Shown here: in pieces, positions 19,405-26,864 of the stretch
Position numbering within the stretch: the stretch's first letter is position 1
How the letters are laid out: every line of letters starts with the position of its first letter
From: Calothrix membranacea FACHB-236
GTDB lineage: Bacteria; Cyanobacteriota; Cyanobacteriia; Cyanobacteriales; Nostocaceae
Direction: 5' to 3'
Assembly (NCBI RefSeq): GCF_014696315.1
Contig: NZ_JACJPX010000045.1
Span: forward strand, 1-64,000
DNA length: 64,000 nucleotides
Made by a program: the position numbers and the translations under genes
Notes under the pieces: generated by a model
What the model saw: the letters and a program-made list of their open reading frames with translations, nothing else
Told to the model about the DNA's origin: nothing
Database searches by the model: none

Positions 19405-20454
19405 ATGCTCAATGAGACAACTAAAAAGCTAGTTGACGAAATTACAAAGAATTTGGCAGCTAGCAAAGAATCTATATCTTCTTCTTTTGGAGAACTGTTA
19501 AGTTTATTGATTGATAAATTACAGCTATCTGAAGATAAAAAATTCGTATTTCTTTTACTAGGAAAAACTGGTGTTGGTAAATCTAGTACTGTTAATTCGT
19601 TACTAGGCAAAGAAATTGCTAATGTCGGCAAATATGATGCTACAACAATGGAAGTTCATGAATATTTGCATGAAATAAATGGTGTTAAATGTTCAATAAT
19701 TGACACGCCTGGATTGTGCGATGATATACCAGAGAAAGGTAATAACCAAAAGTATATAGAACTGATTCAAAAACAAGTTAAGCAAATAGATTTACTTTGG
19801 TTTGTAACTCGTCTGGATGACTCAAGAGTTGGTGAGGATGAAAAGAAAGGTATACAAATTATTTCAGAAGCATTTACACCGAAACTATGGGAACATTCTG
19901 TAATTGTTTTCACTCGTGCTAATAAAGCTGACGATTATTTAGAAGAATTAGAAGAAAGAACTAAACGTATTAGAGACGAAATCGCAAAATATACAGGTAA
20001 TGAAATTGCAAATAAAATTCCCTCAGTTGCTGTAGATAATAAAAGCCAAACAACACCAGATGGCAAAAGATGGCTAGAAGAACTTTATACACAAATATTT
20101 ATAAGAATGTCTGAAAGAGGTGCTATTCCTTTTATGATAGCAACTGCTCATAGAATCAATAAATCCCAATTTAATATAAAAAATAGAGAGCCAAACTGGA
20201 CTTTTTATAATTCTAAAAGTCAGAATGAATTGGAAAATGAAGATAAAGAAGATTCCAATGATGGATTTAATGTTAATGATTTTGATTTCACAGGTATACA
20301 AAAAGAATTAATTAAGAAAAAGCTTCTAGAAGTAATTCCAGCTTTAGCCATTGCTGGTGCAGGAGTTGGAGCTACTGTAGGTGGGCCAGTCGGAGCTGCG
20401 ATTGGTGGTGTAGTAGGTGCTGCTGTAGGAAGTATTCTTTATTTCTTCAGTTGA
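19405..20454 (+). CDS. P-loop GTPase with glycine-zipper C-terminus
   Basis: A 349-residue GTPase of the Era/YfjP-AIG1-like group. G1 is GKTGVGKSS (about residues 53-61), G3 is DTPG (about 100-103) and the G4 position carries TRAN (about 170-173). The last 35 residues are a glycine/alanine-rich hydrophobic segment (AGAGVGATVGGPVGAAIGG), which probably inserts in or oligomerises at a membrane. The ATG at 19405 has GGAA upstream and begins where similarity starts; a longer frame from 19306 is unlikely. It precedes a restriction-like pair by 260 bases, so a defence role is possible but unproven. Confidence 0.8.
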   Translation: MLNETTKKLVDEITKNLAASKESISSSFGELLSLLIDKLQLSEDKKFVFLLLGKTGVGKSSTVNSLLGKEIANVGKYDATTMEVHEYLHEINGVKCSIIDTPGLCDDIPEKGNNQKYIELIQKQVKQIDLLWFVTRLDDSRVGEDEKKGIQIISEAFTPKLWEHSVIVFTRANKADDYLEELEERTKRIRDEIAKYTGNEIANKIPSVAVDNKSQTTPDGKRWLEELYTQIFIRMSERGAIPFMIATAHRINKSQFNIKNREPNWTFYNSKSQNELENEDKEDSNDGFNVNDFDFTGIQKELIKKKLLEVIPALAIAGAGVGATVGGPVGAAIGGVVGAAVGSILYFFS

Positions 20455-20590
20455 GGAACGAAACCCAACATCTAAAAACATTGTCACTGTTGGGTTGAAC
20501 GAAGTGAAACCCAACCTACAAGAGAGTGTTTTATTATAAGTAGCGTTACTCCCTAAATTGTAGCCGTCCTAAATCATTCGTGAATAACAA

Positions 20591-20622
20591 GATCCCCGAC
20601 TTCTTGGAGAAGTCGGGGATCT
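20591..20622. repeat. GATCCCCGACTT palindrome, copy 2 of 3
   Basis: Perfect inverted repeat GATCCCCGACTTCT-TGGAG-AAGTCGGGGATC class. Just upstream, at 20489-20515, lies another small hairpin GTTGGGTT/AAACCCAAC whose relatives are at 44113-44161. Both lie between the GTPase and the nuclease-like pair. Confidence 0.8.
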
Positions 20623-20718
20623 GAGATTTGGCTACTTTTAGAAATCAAATAGGATTGCTATGGTAAGAATGTAATATGAGTTAAATATTTAACAGCTTAT
20701 TACACCTCAATTGCAATC

Positions 20719-21270
20719 ATGACTACAGATGCAGAATATCAAGCAGAAATTATCACCTATGACTGGGATGATTTAATGATATTGTGGGCAGAAATCAAAG
20801 CAAAGAATACCTCAAATTTTTGGGATAAAGGTAAAGCATTAGAATATTTAATTTTACGCGCCTTCCAACTTGATGGTGCGGAGGTGGCTTGGCCTTATAG
20901 TGTAAAAATTCAAGATACAATAGTAGAACAAATTGACGGAGTGGTATATACAGACAGCCTCGCCTGTTTAATTGAATGTAAGGATGAAATTAAAGAAGTT
21001 AATATTGAACCTATAGCCAAGCTACGAAATCAATTATTACGAAGGCCAGCAGCAGCTATTGGTAGCGTGTTTAGCCGCAGCGGATTTACAGAAGCAGCAG
21101 TAACATTAACTGGATTTGTAGCACCTCAAACTATTTTATTGTGGGGAGGGCAAGAAATTGAATATTCACTAATAAATAAATGTATATGTAAATTTTTAGT
21201 CAAAAAATATCGTTTTTGTGTTCAGAATTGTATCCCTAATTACGACATTACAACGGAGAGTTTTTCATGA
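20719..21270 (+). CDS. PD-(D/E)XK nuclease-like protein
   Basis: A 183-residue protein with the arrangement of a Mrr/restriction-endonuclease-like fold: Glu42 in the helix GKALEYLILRAF, Asp73 in EQIDGVVY and the E-x-K motif ECK at 86-88. These three positions form the expected metal site, so I infer DNA cleavage. It overlaps the next gene by 4 bp (ATGA), implying translational coupling and a joint function. No methylase is nearby, so it is not a classic restriction-modification unit. Confidence 0.65.
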   Translation: MTTDAEYQAEIITYDWDDLMILWAEIKAKNTSNFWDKGKALEYLILRAFQLDGAEVAWPYSVKIQDTIVEQIDGVVYTDSLACLIECKDEIKEVNIEPIAKLRNQLLRRPAAAIGSVFSRSGFTEAAVTLTGFVAPQTILLWGGQEIEYSLINKCICKFLVKKYRFCVQNCIPNYDITTESFS

Positions 21271-21818
21271 CACTAGCATATATAATTACAGAAGGTGGCA
21301 GAGATATAGAAATTTTAGAGAGATTACTACCGCAAAATCTAACTCAAAATATCAAATTTATAGCAGGTGAAAGTTCTTATAGAGCGCGTTCTTTAGCTAG
21401 TTCACTTCTTGCTACCCGGAAAACACCTGTTGCTCTTGTCTTAGATGCAGATACAGATAACGAATCTCAAATATTTGAAAGACATGATTTAATTAAATAT
21501 GCCCTAAATCAGGCATCATCTGGAATCCCTTATCAAGTGTTTCTGGCAATTCCCCAATTAGAAATTATATTTTTACAAGATAAATCATTAATTGAAAAAA
21601 TAGCACAACGCCAATTCAATGATTTAGAATGGCAGTTGGCTCAAAGTAAACCTAAAGAATTTTTAGAAACAGTATTCGACAATAATGAGAAAATAAATAT
21701 CAGAATATTTGAAAATATAAATGATGAGGAAACTAAAATATTACAGCAAAGCCCATTAATACAAGAAATAATTAATTTCTTATCATCGCTTATTCCGTCT
21801 TCTGTTTCCATAAAATAA
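21267..21818 (+). CDS. TOPRIM-like partner protein
   Basis: A 183-residue protein with an apparent TOPRIM core: ITEGGRD at 7-13 supplies the first acidic residue and LVLDADTD at 57-64 the D-x-D metal motif, with IPQLEI (95-100) typical of DUF4435-like TOPRIM proteins. Such domains cut or religate nucleic acid, as in OLD-family nucleases. Translationally coupled to the PD-(D/E)XK gene. The sequence is too short to contain the ATPase of OLD proteins. The pair looks like a small defence module, but that is inference. Confidence 0.6.
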   Translation: MTLAYIITEGGRDIEILERLLPQNLTQNIKFIAGESSYRARSLASSLLATRKTPVALVLDADTDNESQIFERHDLIKYALNQASSGIPYQVFLAIPQLEIIFLQDKSLIEKIAQRQFNDLEWQLAQSKPKEFLETVFDNNEKINIRIFENINDEETKILQQSPLIQEIINFLSSLIPSSVSIK

Positions 21819-21870
21819 AATCGTAAAAACTGCCATACTATTAGAAAAGTAGTTTCAGAAATTCACCCTT

Positions 21871-21975
21871 GTGAAAGGTATCAATATTTCCTTATCTGAC
21901 ACTATGCAAGCTTACGTAGAAGAACAGGTAACTCAAGATGGTTACAGCAGTGTTAGTAAATATTTTCGTGAATAA
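21871..21975 (+). pseudogene. ParD-like antitoxin, 3' truncated
   Basis: A GTG-initiated 34-codon frame reads MKGINISLSD, then an EEQV helix and GYSSVSKYFRE, which matches the ribbon-helix-helix N-terminus of ParD antitoxins. It stops abruptly inside the helix where the repeat GTCATTGCGACCG begins, so the C-terminal toxin-binding part is missing, as is any ParE toxin next to it. Interpreted as an antitoxin destroyed by insertion of the repeat at 21976. Confidence 0.7.
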
Positions 21976-22165
21976 TGTCATTGCGACCGAAACAAAGTGT
22001 AGGGAAGCAATCCCAGCGTCAGGGGAAATTACTTCTCTTTGTTACGCAACGCTAGCGCGAATGAGACGCTACGCGTTAAGCGAAGCTATGCCGTTGGCGA
22101 AGTCTTCTCTTCGAGAGGCTTTACGCTATCGCTGGTAATGACGGAGTTACCTTATGTTTGCGTAA
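21976..22165. repeat. Dispersed repeat interrupting the ParD remnant
   Basis: About 190 bp sharing its first 35 bases with the element at 10566-10691, followed by GCTACGCGTTAAGCGAAGC-type repeat modules common in Nostocales, and ending in GTAATGACGGAGTTAC. An open frame through it (21938-22138) is simply the repeat. Confidence 0.7.
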
Positions 22166-22266
22166 CCCCTGTTCTCATCAATATTTAACCTATAGGTTAA
22201 AAACTGTTCGCCAATTATTACGCATAGACTAAAATTATTAAATAAGCTTTTTATGAACTAACTACT

Positions 22267-22485
22267 ATGCAAGTTAAGGATCTCACTATTGATGAGCTTA
22301 AAGTCCTCATTCGAGAAACTGTTAGGGAGACCATAGAAGAACTGCTTACAGACCCAGATGAAAATCAAACAGTCAAGGAAAATTTTAAGCAAGAACTATT
22401 AGCAATTCAGCAGCGCAGAGAAACAGGTTCTAAGACTATTCCCGCAGCAGAGGTTATGCAAAGACTGGGTTTAGGGAACGAATGA
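22267..22485 (+). CDS. RelB-like antitoxin
   Basis: A 72-residue acidic, helical protein (TIDELKVLIRETVRETIEEL, then LAIQQRRETG and a C-terminal AEVMQRLGL). It overlaps the RelE/ParE-like gene by four bases (ATGA), the standard order antitoxin-toxin. It should neutralise the toxin by direct binding and repress its own promoter, but no DNA-binding motif is clearly recognisable. Family assignment rests mostly on context. Confidence 0.75.
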   Translation: MQVKDLTIDELKVLIRETVRETIEELLTDPDENQTVKENFKQELLAIQQRRETGSKTIPAAEVMQRLGLGNE

Positions 22486-22742
22486 CTTACTTAGTTGAGT
22501 ATGAACCGGAAGCCCTAGCTGACTTAGAAAAGTTGACAAAAGCTGTCTGTGAAAGAATAGTTAACAAGATTAATTGGCTGGCTGAAAATTTCGACCAGAT
22601 TACACCGCAACCCCTCACGGCTGACTTATCTGGTTTTTATAAACTGAGAATTGGAGATTATAGAGTTATTTACGAGTTTGACTCTGAGAAAAAAACTATT
22701 TTTATTGATCGAGTTGGACATCGGAGAGAAATTTACAACTGA
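22482..22742 (+). CDS. RelE/ParE-superfamily toxin
   Basis: An 86-residue protein with the RelE/ParE fold signature: YEPEALADLEKL at the start, LSGFYKLRIGDYRVIYEF in the centre and a final VGHRREIYN. Members either cleave mRNA in the ribosomal A site (RelE) or poison gyrase (ParE); the terminal HRREIY and central RIGDYRVIY favour the RelE side. Translationally coupled to its antitoxin. Confidence 0.88.
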   Translation: MTYLVEYEPEALADLEKLTKAVCERIVNKINWLAENFDQITPQPLTADLSGFYKLRIGDYRVIYEFDSEKKTIFIDRVGHRREIYN

Positions 22743-22852
22743 ATTGTTTATTGTATTTTGAGTCAAATACCAAATATTAAAATATTGACGTGCGACCAAA
22801 ACATCACTGCATCGGGTTTGGTTACTATTGTTTGGTAGTTATTCGATGAATC

Positions 22853-22885
22853 AAGCGATCGCACTTTCGCAACAGGCGATCGCTT
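22853..22885. terminator. HIP1-based inverted repeat, possible bidirectional terminator
   Basis: Two HIP1 octamers form arms AAGCGATCGC and GCGATCGCTT around a 13-base loop, between two convergent genes. A few T residues follow on the plus strand. Could be chance clustering of HIP1 sites. Confidence 0.4.
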
Positions 22886-22905
22886 TATAATGTAAAAATT
22901 CAATA

Positions 22906-23253
22906 CTAATGCTTGACTCGCCCGTTAGTTGACTCCGGTAAAATTGCAGTTGGGACGGGTTGAGTAGCGGGAACCTCTACAACTGGAGGAACTGGCGAAG
23001 TCAATTTTTGACTACCACGCTTGCGATTAGAACCGCCAGCTTTGGAATATTCCATGCTGTTTTTACCATAGACTGCTGCAATTCCACCCAGCATCCTTTG
23101 AGACATTTCTGCGAGTTCTTTGTCCATCTGGGTTATTGTCTTACGCGATTCTTCCAGATTAGATAAAAGCGTATTATGTGCTTCCACACTAGCACGGGTA
23201 TTCTCAATTAAGCGACTATAGGCTTCGATTGTTAATCCATGTCCTAAATCTAG
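22906..23253 (-). pseudogene. Interrupted conserved small gene, 3' part (115 codons)
   Basis: Encodes LDLGHGLTIEAYSRLIENTR..., then a coiled segment and MLGGIAAVYGKNSMEYSKAGGS with a basic/proline-rich tail. The reading frame runs back past the ATG at 23187 without a start to the element end at 23253-23257, where similarity stops. Its missing 5' part (27 codons) is at 35664-35744; rejoining at GAATC gives SINEN-LDLGHG in frame, a 142-residue protein of a family I recognise as common but uncharacterised in cyanobacteria. An internal start could still yield a 93-residue fragment. Confidence 0.85.
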
Positions 23254-23284
23254 ATTCAGGGTAACTGAAAGTTTTAGAATTTAA

Positions 23285-23308
23285 AACCCTTCACACAACT
23301 GAAGGGTT
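23285..23308. terminator. Hairpin at the left element end
   Basis: Perfect 9-bp stem AACCCTTCA/TGAAGGGTT with loop CACAAC, immediately after the recombinase stop (minus strand) and 28 bases from the element boundary. AAAA on its left reads TTTT after the stem on the minus strand, as expected for a Rho-independent terminator of the recombinase gene. It could also be part of the end recognised during recombination. Confidence 0.65.
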
Positions 23309-23314
23309 AAAACA

Positions 23315-24685
23315 TCAGGTCACGGGCATTTTACATAATTCTAGGAATAACAAATTTACTACTTTACTCATCAGCTTTCCCTGAATATGTTTACCAGCAA
23401 GCAACTTCTCGCCTTGTTCGCTGACGTTGGCTTTGAGTGAGTCGCGGTAATTAATCAATTCTTTGGTGATTGCGTTTTCTGGTAACCTGCCAGTTTCCAC
23501 GCCAGTCAGGACATATTGCCATAGACTAATTCTGCACAATGCGGAACCGCTAGCTTTTTCTACCAGTCCATCCCCAGACTGTTCTAAAACCGTACCCATT
23601 CCTAGCCGCATTTTAAAAATGTCGCGGCTGCGGTTGCGTTTGATTCGTTTGGTATCGCCTGCTAACCGCTTGACGGTAGTTTTTCCATTTTTGCGATCGC
23701 GTTCAGTTTTTTTGACTTCTCTTACCTCATACTCAATCACCGGTTTACCATTGACCCCTAAAAATGACTCGAATGGATAAATCCTGGTTAACAGACGCGA
23801 TCGCACTCTGAGGCCAAAACCAAACTTATCAAACACGCTCATGTAAGGCTTGAAGGCTTGCTCAGTCAAGATTTCACGTATTCTAGCTTCTAAGCGCTGC
23901 TCGTAAAGTGAGATGTCGCACATCCAATCAGAATGCAATTCCAGAATTGGATCAATCTCAATTCCATACTCACAGGCAATGGATTTTTTATAGAGATTGT
24001 CGAGCCGAGTTTTGCCAGCCGGGGAGATTTCAGTTTTGCGATTAGCTAACCATCCCCAAAGCGGTGGTAATAAACCTGGTTTGTTAGAAATGCTTTTACT
24101 ATGAGCAATTTCGGGGAACTGCCAAGACAATAGCTGTCTGCTGTAATTAGCAATTGGCGATTGCACACGGTTGAGATGTTCAAGCTGCTGGCAGAGGTCG
24201 CGCAGTTCATCAATGGGTTCTGGGCGATGCATGAGAAAATATCTCATGTTGATTTCTCCAGTCTCCAGCCGATGATCTGGATCGTGACCGTAGGCGGCCA
24301 TTGCCAAGGCATCGGCAGCATCCGATTTGTTGGGGAGATTTTTACCACCTCGGTAACGCCGTAGTTCAACGTGTCCCACCCACAAAATCTTAATTTCTAA
24401 CTTTTTTAGAATAGATGCCCATAACCGGGAATAGTGGTTTCCAGTTGGTTCTAGGATTGCATAGTCTGGCTTAGTTTCTGTTAAGTAATTAGCAAAGTCA
24501 AACGCTGATTTTTGCTTTCTTTTAGTATCAGGATTGGAGTAAAAAACAGGATATAAACTTGATGCTTTATTTCTTGTTTTACTCCAATAGCCTTGCAATC
24601 CGCCATTTGGGTATTGTGTTAAAATATGACAAGTTATGCTTGATTTACTAACATCAATTCCCAAAATTGTTAATTCTGTTGTCAT
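23315..24685 (-). CDS. IS110-like DEDD recombinase
   Basis: A 456-residue recombinase. The RuvC-like N-terminal half shows the DEDD set: Asp11 in LGIDVSK, Glu79 in ILEPTGNHYS, Asp122 and Asp125 in NKSDAADALA. The C-terminal half has FGFGLRVRSRLL and LGMGTVLEQSGD, which correspond to the helix-hairpin and the SG motif of the IS110 Tnp_20 domain, so Ser370 is a candidate catalytic serine. About 40 basic residues (ERDRKNGKTTVKR) are inserted between them. The ATG at 24685 is chosen since LTILGIDVSK follows directly. It lies at the left end of the element, with a structured leader (24745-24951), and is inferred to be the enzyme that inserted the whole element. Confidence 0.85.
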   Translation of the reverse strand: MTTELTILGIDVSKSSITCHILTQYPNGGLQGYWSKTRNKASSLYPVFYSNPDTKRKQKSAFDFANYLTETKPDYAILEPTGNHYSRLWASILKKLEIKILWVGHVELRRYRGGKNLPNKSDAADALAMAAYGHDPDHRLETGEINMRYFLMHRPEPIDELRDLCQQLEHLNRVQSPIANYSRQLLSWQFPEIAHSKSISNKPGLLPPLWGWLANRKTEISPAGKTRLDNLYKKSIACEYGIEIDPILELHSDWMCDISLYEQRLEARIREILTEQAFKPYMSVFDKFGFGLRVRSRLLTRIYPFESFLGVNGKPVIEYEVREVKKTERDRKNGKTTVKRLAGDTKRIKRNRSRDIFKMRLGMGTVLEQSGDGLVEKASGSALCRISLWQYVLTGVETGRLPENAITKELINYRDSLKANVSEQGEKLLAGKHIQGKLMSKVVNLLFLELCKMPVT

Positions 24686-24744
24686 GGTTCTGTGTTGCAT
24701 CAAGGTGAAGGTATAGGACTGGCATCCTTTAAATAACCCGAACT

Positions 24745-24951
24745 AAAGAGCGCACGAATCACCCTAACGCCCCACATAAAAGGGGCGCGATTCAGGAGTA
24801 AACGCATTCGGGGAATTGATGAGAGAAAGGCTGTGCATGAATCTAGTAACGCCGCAATTGTGTAGCGCGATTCTCATTGAACACCGCACTTTCTCTTACC
24901 AAATGGCGAATTGCTTTGGACACAATCCGCGACTCTGGCTGATGCCAGAGT
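24745..24951 (-). ncRNA. Putative bridge RNA for the DEDD recombinase
   Basis: Read on the minus strand, 5' to 3': (1) perfect 8-bp hairpin ACTCTGGC/GCCAGAGT (24932-24951); (2) stem of AGAGAAAG with CTTTCTCT plus GTG/CAC (24822-24896) enclosing an internal loop whose 5' side is AATGAGAATC and 3' side CTAGATTC, with an apical hairpin between; (3) stem GCGCCCC-GGGGCG region (24768-24787) enclosing sides CCTGAATC and GGGTGATTC. The target rebuilt from both flanks contains AATGAGAATC-TAG: the first side equals its left half (10 nt), the second is the reverse complement of GAATCTAG (8 nt). Side CCTGAATC equals the left element end. This order matches bridge RNAs. The donor right side matches only GATTC plus two bases. 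Confidence 0.75.
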
Positions 24952-24993
24952 TTCGGCTACTGTGTCAGGTAGCCTCATCAGGCGGGTTATTCG

Positions 24994-25467
24994 TTATTTT
25001 TCATAAAGCCTAAGTTTGCGTAAATAGTTATCTAATTCACCATTTCTAACTTGTTCATAGGTGGCAATAATTATTTCACCTTGGTGAGATACACGACGCA
25101 ATGAAGCAGTAATATTGCGGCGATTTAGTGCTGTTTGAACTTCAGGAGATGCTAACGCTATTTCTGCATCAGCATAGTCTTCATCCAGATAAGGAAAAAT
25201 AATTTGCTGAATATCACTTTCGGCAGTTCTAATAACTGCCAACATCTGATTTTTAGCTTGCTCAACTGCTGGCTGAGGAATATAAAATTCAACCGTTACG
25301 CTTTTTTGTACAAGCATTCTTTGTATATCAAATTGGCGCAATCCTTGCTGAAATACAGCTAAATTTGCTTCATCTGCAACCGCGATTCTCGCCACTTCTC
25401 CCGGTTGAGCTTGGCGAATGGCATCTTTGATAATTTCTTTGCCTCGACTAATGGCTGCTTGGTTCAT
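24994..25467 (-). CDS. Unknown element protein, 157 residues
   Basis: Soluble, mixed alpha/beta protein without a recognised domain; it opens MNQAAISRGKEIIKDA and has an acidic centre (YLDEDYADAEIAL). Its start overlaps the stop of the upstream 76-residue gene by four bases (ATGA), so the two are translationally coupled. It is the last gene before the recombinase leader in a four-gene minus-strand run, so read-through could supply the leader RNA. Function unknown. Confidence 0.65.
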   Translation of the reverse strand: MNQAAISRGKEIIKDAIRQAQPGEVARIAVADEANLAVFQQGLRQFDIQRMLVQKSVTVEFYIPQPAVEQAKNQMLAVIRTAESDIQQIIFPYLDEDYADAEIALASPEVQTALNRRNITASLRRVSHQGEIIIATYEQVRNGELDNYLRKLRLYEK

Positions 25468-25694
25468 GACTTCTCATTTGATTGGCATTTACAACGCTGT
25501 TGTGCTTCATCCAGGGCGGCGATGATAGCCGCGGCGTTTTCGTTGTAAAAAACTTGGGTGTCGCCACACACCCAAGTGACAATAATGATTCCTTCATCCT
25601 GATCATCAAGGACTTGGCGGATTTGGGCTAAATTTATCCAGCCAGCGCTGGGAGTTTTGCAAGTGAACACGCTTTTGACTGATATGATTTGCAT
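25464..25694 (-). CDS. Unknown element protein, 76 residues
   Basis: Small protein with a predicted beta-hairpin core (GIIIVTWVCGDTQVFYNENAA) followed by an alanine-rich helix and a Cys-x-Cys tail. The core pattern, short strands followed by an ENA helix, recalls small cyanobacterial proteins of unknown role. Coupled by an ATGA overlap to the downstream 157-residue gene. Confidence 0.6.
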   Translation of the reverse strand: MQIISVKSVFTCKTPSAGWINLAQIRQVLDDQDEGIIIVTWVCGDTQVFYNENAAAIIAALDEAQQRCKCQSNEKS

Positions 25695-25781
25695 AAATCT
25701 ATGTGGCTATAGGTTCCAAGTTATTGCGATCGCGTCTCCTCTAAAGCTGCGCGATCGCACTTCAAAACTTCAAAATTTTGA

Positions 25782-26123
25782 CTAAAATCCGTCGGGGACA
25801 TCACCGCTAGTTTTGGGTGTGTCCCCAGCCTTAAAAGGGATATCGTCTATGCTGGGTTCTATTTCTACCCCAGTCAGCTTGTCCTTTTCAGCTTTGAGTT
25901 GTTCTAGTTCCTTTTGAAGCTGTCTAATTTCTCTTCTGAGGTCTTTGGCTTCAATTTCTAAGTCAGCTTGCTCCCTAATTTTGCGCTCAACTGTTTCCAT
26001 TAGGTGAGATATTTCAGCGTCAACATTATCCCCCTCATGAACTTCAGCCAGTAGTTCTAGGTGTTTATTTTCGTAATTACCCAGGTTTAAAACCCGTTTG
26101 TAACTGATGGTTTTAACTTGCAT
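25782..26123 (-). CDS. Coiled-coil element protein
   Basis: A 113-residue protein: a beta-type start (MQVKTISYKRVLNLGNYENKH), then a coiled coil from about residue 35 to 85 (KIREQADLEIEAKDLRREI and onward) and a disordered acidic tail with repeated D-I/T-P segments. The start at 26123 is chosen because the fold-like N-terminus begins there; the frame is open upstream to 26204. Similar short proteins occur on cyanobacterial plasmids, in my recollection, but no function is known. Confidence 0.6.
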   Translation of the reverse strand: MQVKTISYKRVLNLGNYENKHLELLAEVHEGDNVDAEISHLMETVERKIREQADLEIEAKDLRREIRQLQKELEQLKAEKDKLTGVEIEPSIDDIPFKAGDTPKTSGDVPDGF

Positions 26124-26209
26124 AAGTGTGTGATATTTTTTACAGTGGTAGATATTCGGAACCGATGCGATCGCACTTCTAAACTCTCCCAAGTGCGATC
26201 GCAAAATTC

Positions 26210-26395
26210 CTAACTTTGAACTTCAGCCGGTTGCTTATCAAAAACCACTTCGTAAATTGCGCCGGGATTATTGGCGCGCAGAATGCTCATATAAGCATAG
26301 GCATCGCCACGCGAGCGAAAACGAGCAACGCAGAGATTACCAGTGATACGACATCTGAAAATAGCCCACGGTCTTAAATCAGCGCGGTAAGTCAT
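26210..26395 (-). CDS. Unknown element protein, 61 residues
   Basis: Compact basic protein (MTYRADLRPWAIFRC, then RSRGDAYAYMSILRANNP). The aromatic/arginine pattern followed by a helix ending in NPG is compatible with a small nucleic-acid-binding fold, but this is guesswork. First gene of the minus-strand run, facing the structured RNA and the XRE gene on the other side. Confidence 0.55.
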   Translation of the reverse strand: MTYRADLRPWAIFRCRITGNLCVARFRSRGDAYAYMSILRANNPGAIYEVVFDKQPAEVQS

Positions 26396-26614
26396 AATTT
26401 AATTTCCCATTTTTCAAAAAATGCCAGCGCAAGTTTCACGCCTCTGCGCTGGTGTTTTTTCCCAGAATTTACGTTGTTTAACCTATAGAAACTTGAACTC
26501 CAAGAATGGAGGAAAGCGCCAGGATTCCCTGGCGAATCATGGTTTAGTACATACTACAGTAAGTAGAGTGAGAGATTAGCGTCTAAATTTATACCTCCAT
26601 TGCGAGACAGCAAG

Positions 26615-26853
26615 GTTTGCAGCGCCGTGTGTAGCTGTGGCGCTAGTTAAAAACATCATCTAGGGTTTTGAGGGTGTTTCCGCGCCGGGGAACTATGCCA
26701 AGTAGCGCGGGTGCTTGCTCCTGAATTGGCCATGCAAAGTTTAGGCATGGGGGAGCTAGGTTTACTTGGTCTTCACCGTCTGGGTGAGAAACTAGCAACA
26801 GACCAGCCAAATACTGCCTTTAGCCGGGCCAGTTCAATCTGGCTGGTCTTTTT
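26615..26853 (+). ncRNA. Structured leader RNA with alternative terminator
   Basis: A 470-base non-coding interval folds into serial hairpins on the plus strand: AGCGCC/GGCGCT (26621-26644), CCGCGC/GCGCGG (26680-26710), CCATGC/GCATGG (26730-26750), TTCACC/GGTGAG (26772-26788). Then TGGTCT (26766-26771) can pair with AGACCA (26800-26805), while AGACCAGCC (26800-26808) can instead pair with GGCTGGTCT (26841-26849), followed by TTTT. These are mutually exclusive, as in attenuators and riboswitches. It would govern read-through into the XRE and replication genes. I recognise no known RNA family. Confidence 0.6.
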
Positions 26854-26864
26854 ATGTCGTTCAA

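Noticed and set aside
21938-22138. 66-codon frame after the ParD remnant
   Set aside because: Almost entirely the dispersed repeat.
24816-25013. 65-codon plus-strand frame
   Set aside because: Lies across the putative bridge RNA, whose paired arms and guide matches explain the sequence better.
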